Origin: Lineolata rhizophorae
Lineage: Eukaryota > Ascomycota > Dothideomycetes > Lineolatales > Lineolataceae
Assembly (NCBI GenBank): GCA_010093515.1
Contig: MU001677.1
Span: 395,654 to 459,653, forward strand
Reading direction: 5' to 3'
Length of the DNA: 64,000 nucleotides
A program made the translations under genes and the position numbers. The notes under the pieces are model-generated. The model ran no database searches. It saw nothing but the letters and a program-made list of their open reading frames with translations, and was not told the DNA's origin. Numbering within the stretch: the stretch's first letter is position 1; each line of letters begins with the position of its first letter. Positions 21,737 through 32,811 of the stretch are shown here, one piece after another.

Positions 21737-24604
21737 ATTGAGTGTGAGACGATTGTGAGACGATTGTGATAGTTCGAGTACGCGACAAAATCTGTGATGG
21801 AATATAGGAGTTGTTGAAGTTGGGGTTTGAGCCCGCATTAAGTAGTAAACCGGGCTCGGTGGCTTGGGGCCCCATCGGTAGCTAAGATGCACCGACACGT
21901 ACCAGCTCTCATCTCTAACATCTCTTTTCGAACATAACAATTCTATTCTTGCTTTCAAGACCACCGGAAATACCATGAATGATGTAAGAAACCCCTCCCC
22001 CCCAACCTGGGAAGGGATTACACCGGCGGCCGAGGAAAGGCCGAAAGGATGAGCGAGCTTTCGAACAAACGAGCGAAGTTCGTGAACCCAACATGGTTCC
22101 GAACATTTCTGCACTCTTCACTCTAAGTATTGGCCCGATTTTATATCATGTTATAGCGATTTAGGTTGAATATTGAACTACTTGTATCCGTTTCGTCGTA
22201 CTTGGGCTCCTCATTTAAACCTTATTTTTGTCATTTTTGGTTATAGCTACCAGCTCAGAGAGCACTTTTTTAATTACTGGCACTCTCAGCTAAGGTCACC
22301 ATCTTGGTAAGGCTAGAATATGGCAAGTGGTACTACTCTAATCCTGGAAGAAGAATGCAAGACTTGCACTTTGGCATAGTATGCAACTCAGTCTTTGGCG
22401 AGAGCTTGAGGAGAGGCCGGCGATTTGGGGTGGTTTACATTACGGAGCCCAAACATGCACTATGATGGTTGAAAGTTCACTAATCGATTTCTGAACTTTA
22501 TTCTTGAGCTAAATGATGGACTACTTCCGCACCCAATTGAAAGTCGCGTTCCAACCACATCAAGTCCCCCCGAGCTCGGAACAAGCAGGGGTGTATGCAG
22601 CTACGCATGACGACGTAGCTCGTAACTTCTAAGGCGCACGAATTGAAAATCGAATCCGAATTTTATAAATTGGAGGGAAGGTCTGGATAATGAATCCTTC
22701 ACTCCGACATCGAAGGCGGACCAATATTTCAGGACGAAAGAGTCGGCTGGGAGAAAGACATCCGCCGTTTGCCGGCACTGTTCCACTCATTTCTAATCCG
22801 GACGCCCTCGACACCCAACGACAACAACGGCCCCCACCCTCGATCTCCAAATCCCCGTCCCGCTCGCAGCTATCCATACTAGCTCATCGATGACCCCCGT
22901 CCTCCGCTCGGCATAACCCCTATAGCCACGATGACCAAGAAGCCACGGCGTTAGCGACGGCTGCTGTCGACGCTTCAACGCAGCCGCCCGACCCCGACGA
23001 CGTGGTCGAAGCCGAGTCGTGGTGCTGGCCGGCAGCATCGTCATGTGGTGGTGCGTCGGTAGCATGTATACGTGAGGCACGATGTAGAACGCGCTGGCGT
23101 TCGTAGGGTTGCTGACTGTGGCGCTTGACGTGGTGCTAGCTATGCCGGACGAAGGGTCCGGAGGAGAGTGGATGCGTGGACGACGGGGTTCGCGGGGATT
23201 GCGCTCCTCGAAGTGGGCATGCTGACTGAAGGATCATGTACGGGGAGTGTTGGTGGCTTTTTTGCAACTGTGGGCGTGGTCAATAGGATTGGCGTGAGTT
23301 ATGTGCGGTTGCTCGTGTTCTTGGCGATGTGTTTTGAATTGTCTGCTCTGTTTGAACCAAGAACTTCGTGCTGCATCCACTGTTTTCCTCGCTCGCCCTC
23401 TATCTTCCCTTTCTCCCATTCCAACTTTCCAAATTCTTCCCTCTTAGCGGTCTGCGGTCCGCGGCCCACGGTCCGTGTTGCCTAATCCTTGCTGTGCCCT
23501 CTCCTTAATTCTCTCACCACTACTACGTTTCTCCCCTTCAATACACCTCGCTACCTTTACCTAGTCTTATTCCGTCATTTCTTCGGCATCTCTGACCCAC
23601 CAATTATGAAACCCTCCCCCCCTCCCCCGGCGGAATGCAGCTAGCTTTAGCTCTCTTCCTAGCCTCATGCCGTCTTCTCTCCTTTTCTATCTTTGACCCG
23701 TCAACTATACACTACGCTCCCCATTGCAACCAGCCCTAAATCTCTCCTTGAACCTGAGAATACCTCTTATGCCTCATATACCTACAACCGCTATTCACTA
23801 CTTGCAAGCAGGCTTTCTACAAGCGAGGTACGGTACTGTGCCAGACTTTTGGCCAAGTTGGCTAGTTGCAGGCTAGGGCATGCTAGTTCTAACAGATTTT
23901 GTTCTAGGCGAAGCAAGACCTTTACAAGTGAGTAAGATTTTTATGAGCGAAGTAGGTAGAGAACGCCGTATACCTAATCTTAGACTATCTAAACCCCATC
24001 TGAAAAGTATCTAGAGGCTAATATTATACACCAGTAGATATAAGCTTTTAAAAGCTTCCAGACCTATATATAACACCCCAAAAACTGACATAAACACTTG
24101 CAAGAAACATCGGTAAAAAGAGCGTGCCCTCCTTGCCTACCCGACCAAGACTTTATGCCCACCTATCCCACCTCGCCAAAAAGTCTTAGTAAAACCGTAG
24201 TAGATCCTAGGCAGGGGTTTTAGGGCCCTATGTAGGCATGTATGTACCACGCTAAGCCGGTTCTGGAGACCCCATGGTCTGGGCTGAAGGATCTATGTGG
24301 AAGCCTTACACTGATCCCATGGTCGGTTTTCAGAATGAAAAATGGCAAAAGGAAACATTGTCTGGAATACCCCACTAATTTTGTGCCCCATGTAGAAGAT
24401 TGGTCAGTCTCTTAGAATAGAATCACGCGAGGCCCTGCTGTACGTTTGACCGAGCACACAATCGTCCCAGCCCATTGAAAAGATCGCAACTGTTATGATG
24501 AGAAGAGTTAAATTGAAGATTCTAGCCATATAAGATTCTTCGCTAAGTATAGTCCATCTAGGACAGTCCTAAGTAATCCTGCTTGCTAATCCATAACAGC
24601 AAAT
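21737..24604. other. Gene-poor region, mixed composition
   Basis: 21.7-22.6 kb is the reductase upstream flank. 22.68-23.48 kb is GC-richer; a plus-strand frame there (23168-23485) encodes a hydrophobic stretch (GGFFATVGVVNRIGVSYVRL, then a Leu-rich segment) that could be a remnant or part of an unrecognised membrane protein. I cannot assign it. 23.5-23.7 kb is C/T-rich. 23.8-24.6 kb is AT-rich with many TA steps and no gene. Confidence 0.4.
21744..21769. repeat. 11-bp tandem repeat in aldo-keto reductase 5' leader
   Basis: About 2.4 copies of GTGAGACGATT directly upstream of the start codon at 21736. Confidence 0.8.
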
Positions 24605-25951
24605 CTACTTTCCTAGGTAAAGACCCTCCGCCTCGCTACGTGGGAATTCGCACAAGTCCCAGATCTCGACTAGATGCTTACCAACCTCAACCTTGGAGGC
24701 TGTCGCAAGCTTGCATTGCCCGCCCATCAGGTGCCAAACTGCTTCCATCCGTTCTCTAAGTTCGGAAGATGGCTGGCCTTCTCCGTAGTTCCAGAGGCAC
24801 AGCTTCCCGTCTATCCCTCCGGAGACAAAGCGATCCTTGCCGACCCAGACCAATCCTCTCACGGCGCCGGTGTGCGCTTCCAGGACGCGGAGAATGCTGC
24901 CGTCGTGCCAACTCCAGGTCCGGATGGTCCCGTCCGCGGCCGACGACATTAGCAAATCCGTGTCGCGGTTGACGAACTGAGTGGCGACTATGGTGTGACC
25001 ATCGCAGGTTGCAAGGCGAGTCCTTCGCTACAAAATTCATTTCACGTTAGTCCAAAACTCATCTATGCATAATACCTTCCGAACTGGGGCTACTAAAATA
25101 TCCGCACTCTGTAGTGCCACTAACCATTCGCCGACCTTCCATATCGTTATAGTCCCTCCACCACTGCCCGCCGCAAGTAGCGAACCGTCCTTGTTCAATC
25201 CGAAAATCGAGACGTAATTTGGGTGGTCTTGCAGCGTCTGCAAGCATTGCCCGCTGCCGAGGTCCTAAACCCGCACCGTTCTATCCATGCTTCCGGATAC
25301 GAGTGGGTTGCCGTGAATGACTATAGCGCAGAGAACGTTGTCGGTATGCCCTTGGAAGGTGTGCTTGTGCGCCCCGGAGTCTGCATCCCACGTCCGCAGC
25401 GTGTTGTCGGCGGACCCAGATATCATTGTCGATGAATCCGAGAGTAGCAGCACGCAACTCAGCATATCGGTATGGCCGCTAAAAACACGGGGCTGCGACC
25501 TGGGTATTCTTGTTTGTCAGCATGTCGCGCCAACGGTAAGCGTTCAGCTGCCGGGGAAAGCGGAAGAGAGTGTGGAGGACAACCCAGTTCTGAGGCACCA
25601 AAGCCGTGCCGTGCCATCACGATCACCCGTGACCATCATATCGCCATGGGTTGCTGTGTCACGCAGGCCTCCAACTTGAATTACCTTCTTATGGATGCAT
25701 TCTCCTTCCTGGTCTGTAAGTATCTTGTGTTGGCACCAGGCTTCCAAGATCGCAACGAGACCTTGAGTTGTTGCGGCAACAATGTAGTCCTCTGTAAGCT
25801 GAAGCCGATGGATGTACGTGGGGCTATCGATTTGGAAACTGGCCCTCAGATTCGTGGTTGACCTTTGATGATAATAATGAGAACAAAAGGCATGCTTTTG
25901 TTTGTCTGGTCTTCGGGTTAAATGTATGTCGAGGGCTCCTTTCAGCGGCAC
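24605..25951 (-). pseudogene. Cdc4/SCON2-like WD40-repeat gene with a stop at a conserved Trp, F-box absent
   Basis: Three exons fit in frame: 25951-25584, 25499-25076 and 25027-24605, 404 residues if read through. Six or more WD40 blades are visible: IHRLQLTEDYIVAATTQ, MMVTGDRDGTARLWCLRTG, FSGHTDML followed by STMISGSADNTLRTWDADSG, NPLVSGSMDRTVRV, GSLLAAGSGGGTITIWKVGE, LLMSSAADGTIRTWSWHDGS and RFVSGGIDGKLCLWNYGEG, ending in the Cdc4-type MEAVWHLMGG. The blade after MDRTVRV needs Trp-Asp; codon 25267-25265 is TAG instead of TGG, followed in frame by DLGSGQC. The shortest intron that could remove it is 39 nt, below the usual minimum. No F-box is found upstream. It looks like a recently inactivated or truncated paralogue of an SCF substrate receptor; a sequencing error or stop read-through are alternatives. 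Confidence 0.7.
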
Positions 25952-28900
25952 AGCACCATATTACACGTAGGCTTGCTCTCCCCCAATCCTCGCTGTCTAC
26001 CCGCCTGGCCCATGCTGTCATCGCCGCCTGCGCCGCGATGCCTCCCCCTGCTCCCGTCATGCTCTGCCCTCCCCCCCTTTGGCGCCGCTCAGTAATAACA
26101 CCCCCTCCTTTTCTCTCCCCGCCTTCTGGCCCTCTCACGCCGGCCCAGGTATCATCACCTAAGGCTCGCGGCAAATCAACAACTGTCAGTCGCATACGCC
26201 ACATCCGAGAGGTTCGCATGTAGGATTTGTCCCGCCAGAATTCTCCCTAGGGTCGCAATCTTCGATTTCGGAGCACACCATGTCGCCAGGGCCGGTCAAC
26301 CCGTGGGATTCGTGATACTCCAATATTTGGGCTGCAAGCGTCCTGGGCCACCACCGCAGCTAAAGAGCCGTTAGTTCCACACGTAACATCGTTGTTGTAG
26401 GGCGTCGCCTAAACTTACGGGCCGAGTACAACGAAGTGGTCCGAAGGGATGTTCGTTTCTTTAAAGACGAAGCTAAGGCCCGACCCGGCAAGACATATGC
26501 CTAAGCGGCAAGCTAGATGGATTAGTGATGAGATAGGGGGCTTATGAAGACCAGACCTACGCAGGACGGCTCAATGCCGCGTTCTTCCAACTAGGTCGGT
26601 TCACCGAGTTCTTGTAGGTCTGTAGACACCGGTGTTGGCTGGTCTATCACAGCGGCAAGAACCACGCGGAACGCGAGAGCCTAGAATAGGATGGTAGCTG
26701 GTCTTGTGATGCGAGCTGGGTTATGTTCTGACAGAAGATGTCGAATTCATGCTGAAATCTGGTATTAGCTTAAGCAGTGCTGGAGCAATATAAAATTTAC
26801 CTCGTTTTGTTAGAGTAGGCAAAATGAATCTGCTTGGTAAAGACTCGACCAGCTAGCTTCTAGCAAGGATATAATTGCATATTAGTAGTGAAAATTATAG
26901 AAGAGAGTAGAACTTTAATGTACGTGGCTCATTGCCTACCGATGCTCGTTGACGTACGAGGCGATGCAGTTTCATACTCGGATATGTATTTAGGTTTGGA
27001 ACGCTACGTGGAACAAGCTATAGTGAAAGAATAAAGCGTAGGCACAATATGACTACGGTAGGCAGGTCTGCTTGCGACGGAATAAGTCAAATATATCTAA
27101 GCTAGGGCGTCGAGGAGAGTAGAATAAGGTAAAGGGGTGAGGCGTGTACATGATATAAACACGATAGAGTCGGTTGGTGGCAATTAGGATAAACGGCACA
27201 AACAAGGGCGAGTATCTACTGAAGGGGAAAGAATAGCGTAGCAGATTCAAGAAGAGACGGGAAAAGCAAAGGGGGTAATATAGTCATATAGCAAAGGTAG
27301 CCAGATCAGGGCGAGAATATAGGAAAGGAGGAAGTGAGCTGATAGAGATGCAGAACAATATAAGCACGCAAGAAGATTCCAGCGTTAGCCATAAACAACA
27401 GACTATATCTATTTTTCGAACCGACTTTAAATCGGATTAGACTCGCTTGGTAAAGCGAGCTAAAGAAAACATCATGGAGTTAGCATAGTTGGGCATATCG
27501 CAGCGGGCGCGGCGACGATGGTTGCAGCAGATGGCTTTGAGTCGGGAGTTGAATGGGTGGCTACAGACGGGCTCGACCACACGAAGAACGTTCGCACCGA
27601 GTTCCTGTGACATTTCCTAGCCCGATAATGACAAACAGCGTGCATTACGGCTAGTTCGGGAACGTCGTGGTATTTCTAGGTAGAGCTGATCTCTGATGAA
27701 GCGACAATCCTCATAAGGGAGGTATGCATCAGCGGATTGGAAATGGAATCACTAAGTATAGTAAGGGTGGCTAGACTTCTTGCACTAAGTGGGAGGACGC
27801 GCGAGGACTCTAGGGGAAATGAGTGAGAAGGAGAGAACAAGCCAACAGGTAGAGATAGGTCTGATCCTGACCGAGTGTGTTGGGCGACTTGCTGAGGCAA
27901 ATAGGCTACTCTGATATCATGCAACTTCTCTCAAGTTTTGAACTCGCAAATTTTCTGCAGAGGATTTTTGGTCTGGATGTTCCGTTGAAGTCGGACGAGA
28001 ATTTTCATGCATGCAGAAGGATCCTTTGCGATTCAATATTATTGATCCTTCTCACCCACTGATCCGATCGCGAAAGGACGAGATCCCGGCTGACGTTAGA
28101 GAATTGTCTAGCCTAATGGCCCACATCAGCACGGTCTTAAATGGAGCCGAATGTACAGATAACGTTCGGCCACCTGCCCCGAGATCCCCGTTTTAATCGT
28201 ATATGACTCGACCTCTCGCATAGTAAGTATAGTACGCACATAATTAACAGCATCGAAAGTAGTCTCGTTAGCATGGATACTTCCTCGGGCGGCTCGAGGT
28301 TTATGTCCATCAACCGTTCAAAAGAATCCGCACAGCTGGACCAATGAACGGGCTCGGGCCAATCCAACCACACTAGTGTTTCATACTCCAAAAATAGATT
28401 TCAATCTCCGGCGAGAACGGCTTCGACGATGGCTAGATTGCCGCAAGTGCTATCTGAGCAAAAACGGCGAATAGCCTCGAGTAGAAATGCGGGGTCCTCG
28501 TGTTCGATGCACTTATTCGAAAACTAGTGTCCGTTTCCTGGCCGTACGACGAGCGATATTCATATAGAAGTCCTTGTAGCAACGTGGAGTGTAAAAGGTA
28601 AAAATCTCAAATTGGTCATGCAAGGGCCGCTATAGGGCCTAAATCTGCTTACTTAGCTCCGTACTCGTGAACGCGGTGGAAGCCTCGTGCCGAATATTCG
28701 AAGCCTAGAATAGCAACAAAAGAAGGCACTAACGCAGTAACGTGCCGGCCTAATCTGAAAGACTTGCGGGGGAATAATGAGCGCTTTGGAGTGAACCCGA
28801 CAATAGAATAAGTGCCGTTTGTTATACGACATCTTCAGGGGCGAGATCACTCAATATTCAACACTGAGTTTGGCCACCAAACTTTTACGCGGTCAAAATT

Positions 28901-29553
28901 TGAGAAGGGCCCAATTAGTAGCCCTCCAACACCTCGCAATCAACCCACGATATCGACCCACGCCCCCGATATGCCTCACAATTTCACTAATCGCTGGCCT
29001 GATCGCCCTCTCCCACGGCCAGCTGCTTATCCAGATTACCCGCATTGCCGGGAGCCGAGTGGCTGACATTTTGTTAACACCATTGTTCGCAGATAATTGG
29101 GAAGCCGTCCGGGCCTTTCAAGATATGAACCAGGTACTCGGGTAGCCGTGCCGATGAGCAAGCTATGCAGCAGGCGAATAAAAGGGAAGATTGCCAATGG
29201 ACCTGACTTAGCATTATTATTAAGCTCGAACGAATGATGGCGCAGAAACCACTGCAAGAACTCGCGTAAAGCATTAGTTAGTCAAGGACAGAGTAGTTCG
29301 ACAAGTAGGAGAAGGAAAGACAATTAGCTCTGGACGTTGACCACGACCGACCACTAGTTGTACTTCGTCGCAACAGACGTTCATGTATCACCACCAACCA
29401 CGAGGGCAAGTCTTACCGACTCACGCAAGCCACGCCTCGGCTCGCCGCATCACCCCTGCCCAGCTCACCCCGCTCCAACGAGCTGAACCTCCTCCTCCAT
29501 CCCAGACAACCAACGACCCGCCTCCTCCCAACCCTCCCGAGACGTCGCCAACC
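25952..29553. other. AT-rich, gene-poor tract with coding-like scraps
   Basis: No intact gene is recognised. On the minus strand, 26193-26430 reads like exon sequence (for example RWWPRTLAAQILEYHESHGL and GLTGPGDMVCSEIEDCD) and segments up to 26760 also look coding but do not join into one open frame. A plus-strand frame at 28819-29145 and a minus-strand frame at 28137-28391 have plausible composition but no family match. Much of 26.7-27.5 kb is AT-rich with abundant TA. No terminal repeats or transposase motifs were seen by eye. Confidence 0.35.
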
Positions 29554-30907
29554 ATGAACGCCACCAGCCGCGCCCTCCTCTCGCCCGCGACCACCGGCGC
29601 GCTGCTCCTGGTCCTCGCGCGCGGCCCGGCGCGGCTGCGCGCCGCGCTGCGGCAGCGCGTGCCGGCGGCGGCGCTCGCGCGGCTGCTGCGCGCGCTCGCG
29701 GCGCTGTTCGCGCTCGGCCTGCTGGCGCGCGCCAACGCGCTGCTGAGCGCGTGGGCCAAGAACCGGTGGCAGGTGCCGGGGCGCGGGCGGCGCCGCCGCT
29801 GGGCGGACGAGGTCGCGGTCGTGACGGGCGGCTGTGGCGGCATCGGGGCCGCGGTCGCCAGGGGCTTGCTGGGGTTGGGGTGTAAAGTCGTGGTCGTGGA
29901 TACGGTGCCGTTGCCGGAGAGCTTGGGGGATTGTGAGTTTTTTTGTGCTTTTTTTCTTTTCCTCCTTCCTTTGTGTCAGTGCTGGGCCTGGTGGTTGGGG
30001 CCTGGGGCCCACTGCGAGACGTCTGTAGGGGTCCGAATGGAGAGAACGGCCCCCAATTAGGATGGAGATTACTCCAGGGATCTCTCTGACCATTTTCCTA
30101 TCTTTCTCTGTCTTTTCTTTTTTCTTTTTTTTTTGAGTTATTTGCGAATCGGAGATTAAGCCCTAGTGGATACCCATAAAACCCTTTTCCCTTTTTCCCC
30201 CCTTCTCTTTTCCGTCCCCACAAATCATAGATGCCGAATCTAACTCGAAAGCAAAAGGGGCCAACCTCACGTACGAGCACTGCGACATCACCTCGCCCGA
30301 CTCAGTCCACCAGGCCGCGGACCGGATCCGGGCCCAGCTCGGCGCGCCCTCGATCCTCATCAACAACGCGGGGCTGGCGCGGCCGGCGCCGATCCTGTCG
30401 CAAACGGCGGCGGCCCTCCAAGCGGTGTTCGCGACGAACCTGCTCGCGCACTGGACGCTGCTGCAGGCGTTTGTGCCGGACATGGTGGCGGCGGGCGCGG
30501 GCCACGTGGTGGGGGTGGCGAGCCTGGCGGCGTTCGTGACGCCGGCCGGCTTCGCCGACTATGCCGCCAGCAAGGCCGGCGTCGTCAGCCTGCACGAGGC
30601 CCTCGCCCAGGAGCTCAAGCACCGCTACGCCTGCCCCCGCGTGCGCTCCTCCGTCGTCTGCCCCACGTACGTGCGCACCCCCTTCGTCGAGCCGTATCGC
30701 GAGGGCTTGCGCAAGGCCAAGGCGCTCACGCTGGCGCCGCGGGACGTGGCCGATGCGGTCGTGGCGCAGGTTAGGGAGGGTAGGTGTGGCGTCGTGGTGT
30801 TGCCGGAGAGGTACGGCTGGTTGGCGGGGCTGAGGGGCTGGCCGGCGTGGGTGCAGGAGTTCATTAGGGATGGGACGAGGGAGCATGTTACGGGGAAGAG
30901 TGAGTGA
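29554..30907 (+). CDS. Short-chain dehydrogenase/reductase, membrane-anchored (RDH10/DHRS3/17-beta-HSD11-like)
   Basis: NAD(P)-dependent oxidoreductase. Two exons, 29554-29932 and 30231-30907, join in phase 1 (351 residues) across a 298-nt intron. The N-terminal ~75 residues hold hydrophobic segments (TGALLLVLARGPARLRAALR and ALAALFALGLLARANALL), likely an ER or lipid-droplet anchor. The classical SDR motifs follow: cofactor motif VTGGCGGIGAAVARGL near residue 88, DI in HCDITSPDSV, ILINNAGLARP, the Ser in VASLAAF and catalytic YAASK near 236, then VCPTYVRTPF. All catalytic residues are intact. The family includes retinol, steroid and fatty-alcohol dehydrogenases; the substrate here is unknown. 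Composition is very GC-rich in contrast with the AT-rich DNA just upstream. Confidence 0.93.
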
Positions 30908-32811
30908 GCAAGTGCGTCGGTGGGTGGGCGAGCGTGTTGCAAGTCAAAAGTGAGTATAGTGAGCGCTGGCCGTGGCACGGTTTACTTTATCCAGGCGTAT
31001 ACCATGTATGCATTTCTTTGCTGTTTGCTGAGTGCACGTGACCTGAGTTGCGATGTACACAGGCACAATATGCCAAAGTGCTCCGTTGTACTCCGCACTA
31101 CGTATGTACTTGTAGCGTTTACACTGCTTATCCACCTACAATTGCTGAAGGGCTGTGCGCCCGGAATGCGCCCGGCCTTTCCATGGTCAATGCCACGAGT
31201 CGTTGCGGCACGTCCAAGCCTCTCCTGTGGCGCTGCAGACCAATGCGGCGAGCTGGCGCTCGACTCGCGCCCGGTCTCGGCCGAGCGCCAGCCCGGCGCA
31301 AGGCGCACTTTCGATCTGCCACCCGCAGCCAATCTCCGCTGCCACAGCCCGCTCGCCGCACCGTTGCCGGAAGGGATTCGCGCGACGAATCCCCCTTCTC
31401 TCCTCTCGCGGAGGGGCGATTTTAGCTCCCGTTCCGACCGCCTCCACCGCCGCGACCATTCGCAGCATGAGAGCCTCTTCGTTCTCATCTCCTCCCAGGA
31501 GCTCCAAAGCGTGGAAAACTGGGGCCCTGCTCCGCCCAGCCGGCGGCTGATTGTCGACCCCGTCACCGTGTCTGACCCGGCCGACCGGCCAAACGTCCCG
31601 GTATATGTAAGACGGCGGGCATTATAACCGTCATACACACGCGACTACATACGTAGTACGTACAACGCGGGGGCCCTCCCAATTTCATTCTTGTTCATGG
31701 GCCCGCCCAAGTCCTCCCGTGACCCGAGTGGACCAAGATCAGAAACGAGTTGCCGGGGTAGGTAGCCCGTACGTTACGATCGGAAAGCTCCGCAGTCGCG
31801 ACGCGACAGAACGCGACGGGGACGAAGCTAGGTGGTGGCCGCGACGACGAAGCGCATAAGTGAAACGCCTTCATACAGTATCCGTACGCGAACCCGCCCG
31901 ACCTGACGTAGTCCCGTAACCTTAGCGTTGCGAAGAAGCTTCCTTCCCAGCCTTAGCTTACCTGCGTTGGGTATAAACGGGCCGGGCAAAACGGGCTTCG
32001 GCCACGACGCGTGCGGCAAGCAACAAAGCAAGGCCACCGAAAAAAAAAGAAAAAACAACTCTCTGTGGAAAAAGCCGGGCAGTTTGACAGCTTCTGCGCC
32101 CGGTCGCGCCCCGCCGCTTGCAGCATCGTGCAGAGGGCGCGCATGGCGCATTGCAGGGAAGCGGCCGATCGCGGGGCCAGTCGGAGAGGCTGCCTGGGGC
32201 CTTGGCCGCCCCGTCGCATGCGTGGTTGGTGCAGCGCGTGCGCACGCTGGTGCTATTCATAGACCGCCGGCCGGGCGTGGATGGGAGCGGGAGGGAGTGT
32301 GGCTTGAGCGGCGGCCGGCGGGAGCGTTGCAGGGGTGCGCGGGCCCGGGCGCGCCAAGGCTGCTGCTGCGCCCCCTCCACGCTTCTCTCTCCCCTTCCTC
32401 GAACCAAAATTAAGCCCTTCCAAAAGGCCGTGCTTGCGTTCTTGTTTGTGTGCCTGCCTGCCTGCTGCTGCGGCGGCGGCGGCGGTGGCGCGGCCGACTG
32501 CCACTGTCTCATGCCTGCATGTCTATAATACCCGAATTCCCGCCGTCGCCGCCCCCGGCCGCAGCTTCTGCTTCCTTTTCTTGCTTCTCTTTCTTAGCTC
32601 TGCCTTCCCTCGCTTTTGGTGCTATTTGCTCAGCATTCTTTGGCGTGCTTTTTCTCTGTTGTTGCCGCTCAGCCACTTAGTACTATCGCTGTCGTTCCAT
32701 GGCTGTTGCATCGTGAGCTTTTGTTTTCCCCCGCGCTCTCAGCTACCTACCGCTACGGTCGTTCTAGCCTCAGTTAGACAACACAACATCTTGTCCGCAA
32801 CGAAGAATGCA
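30908..32811. promoter_or_regulatory. Long intergenic region upstream of surface-protein gene
   Basis: About 1.9 kb. C/T-rich from about 32.55 to 32.75 kb, directly ahead of the start at 32812, as is common in fungal promoters and leaders. Frames on both strands at 31.0-32.5 kb overlap and show no domain. Confidence 0.4.

Noticed and set aside
26220-29300. Transposon or virus-derived relic in the gene-poor tract
   Set aside because: No terminal repeats, transposase, reverse transcriptase or capsid motif could be recognised, so no element is claimed.
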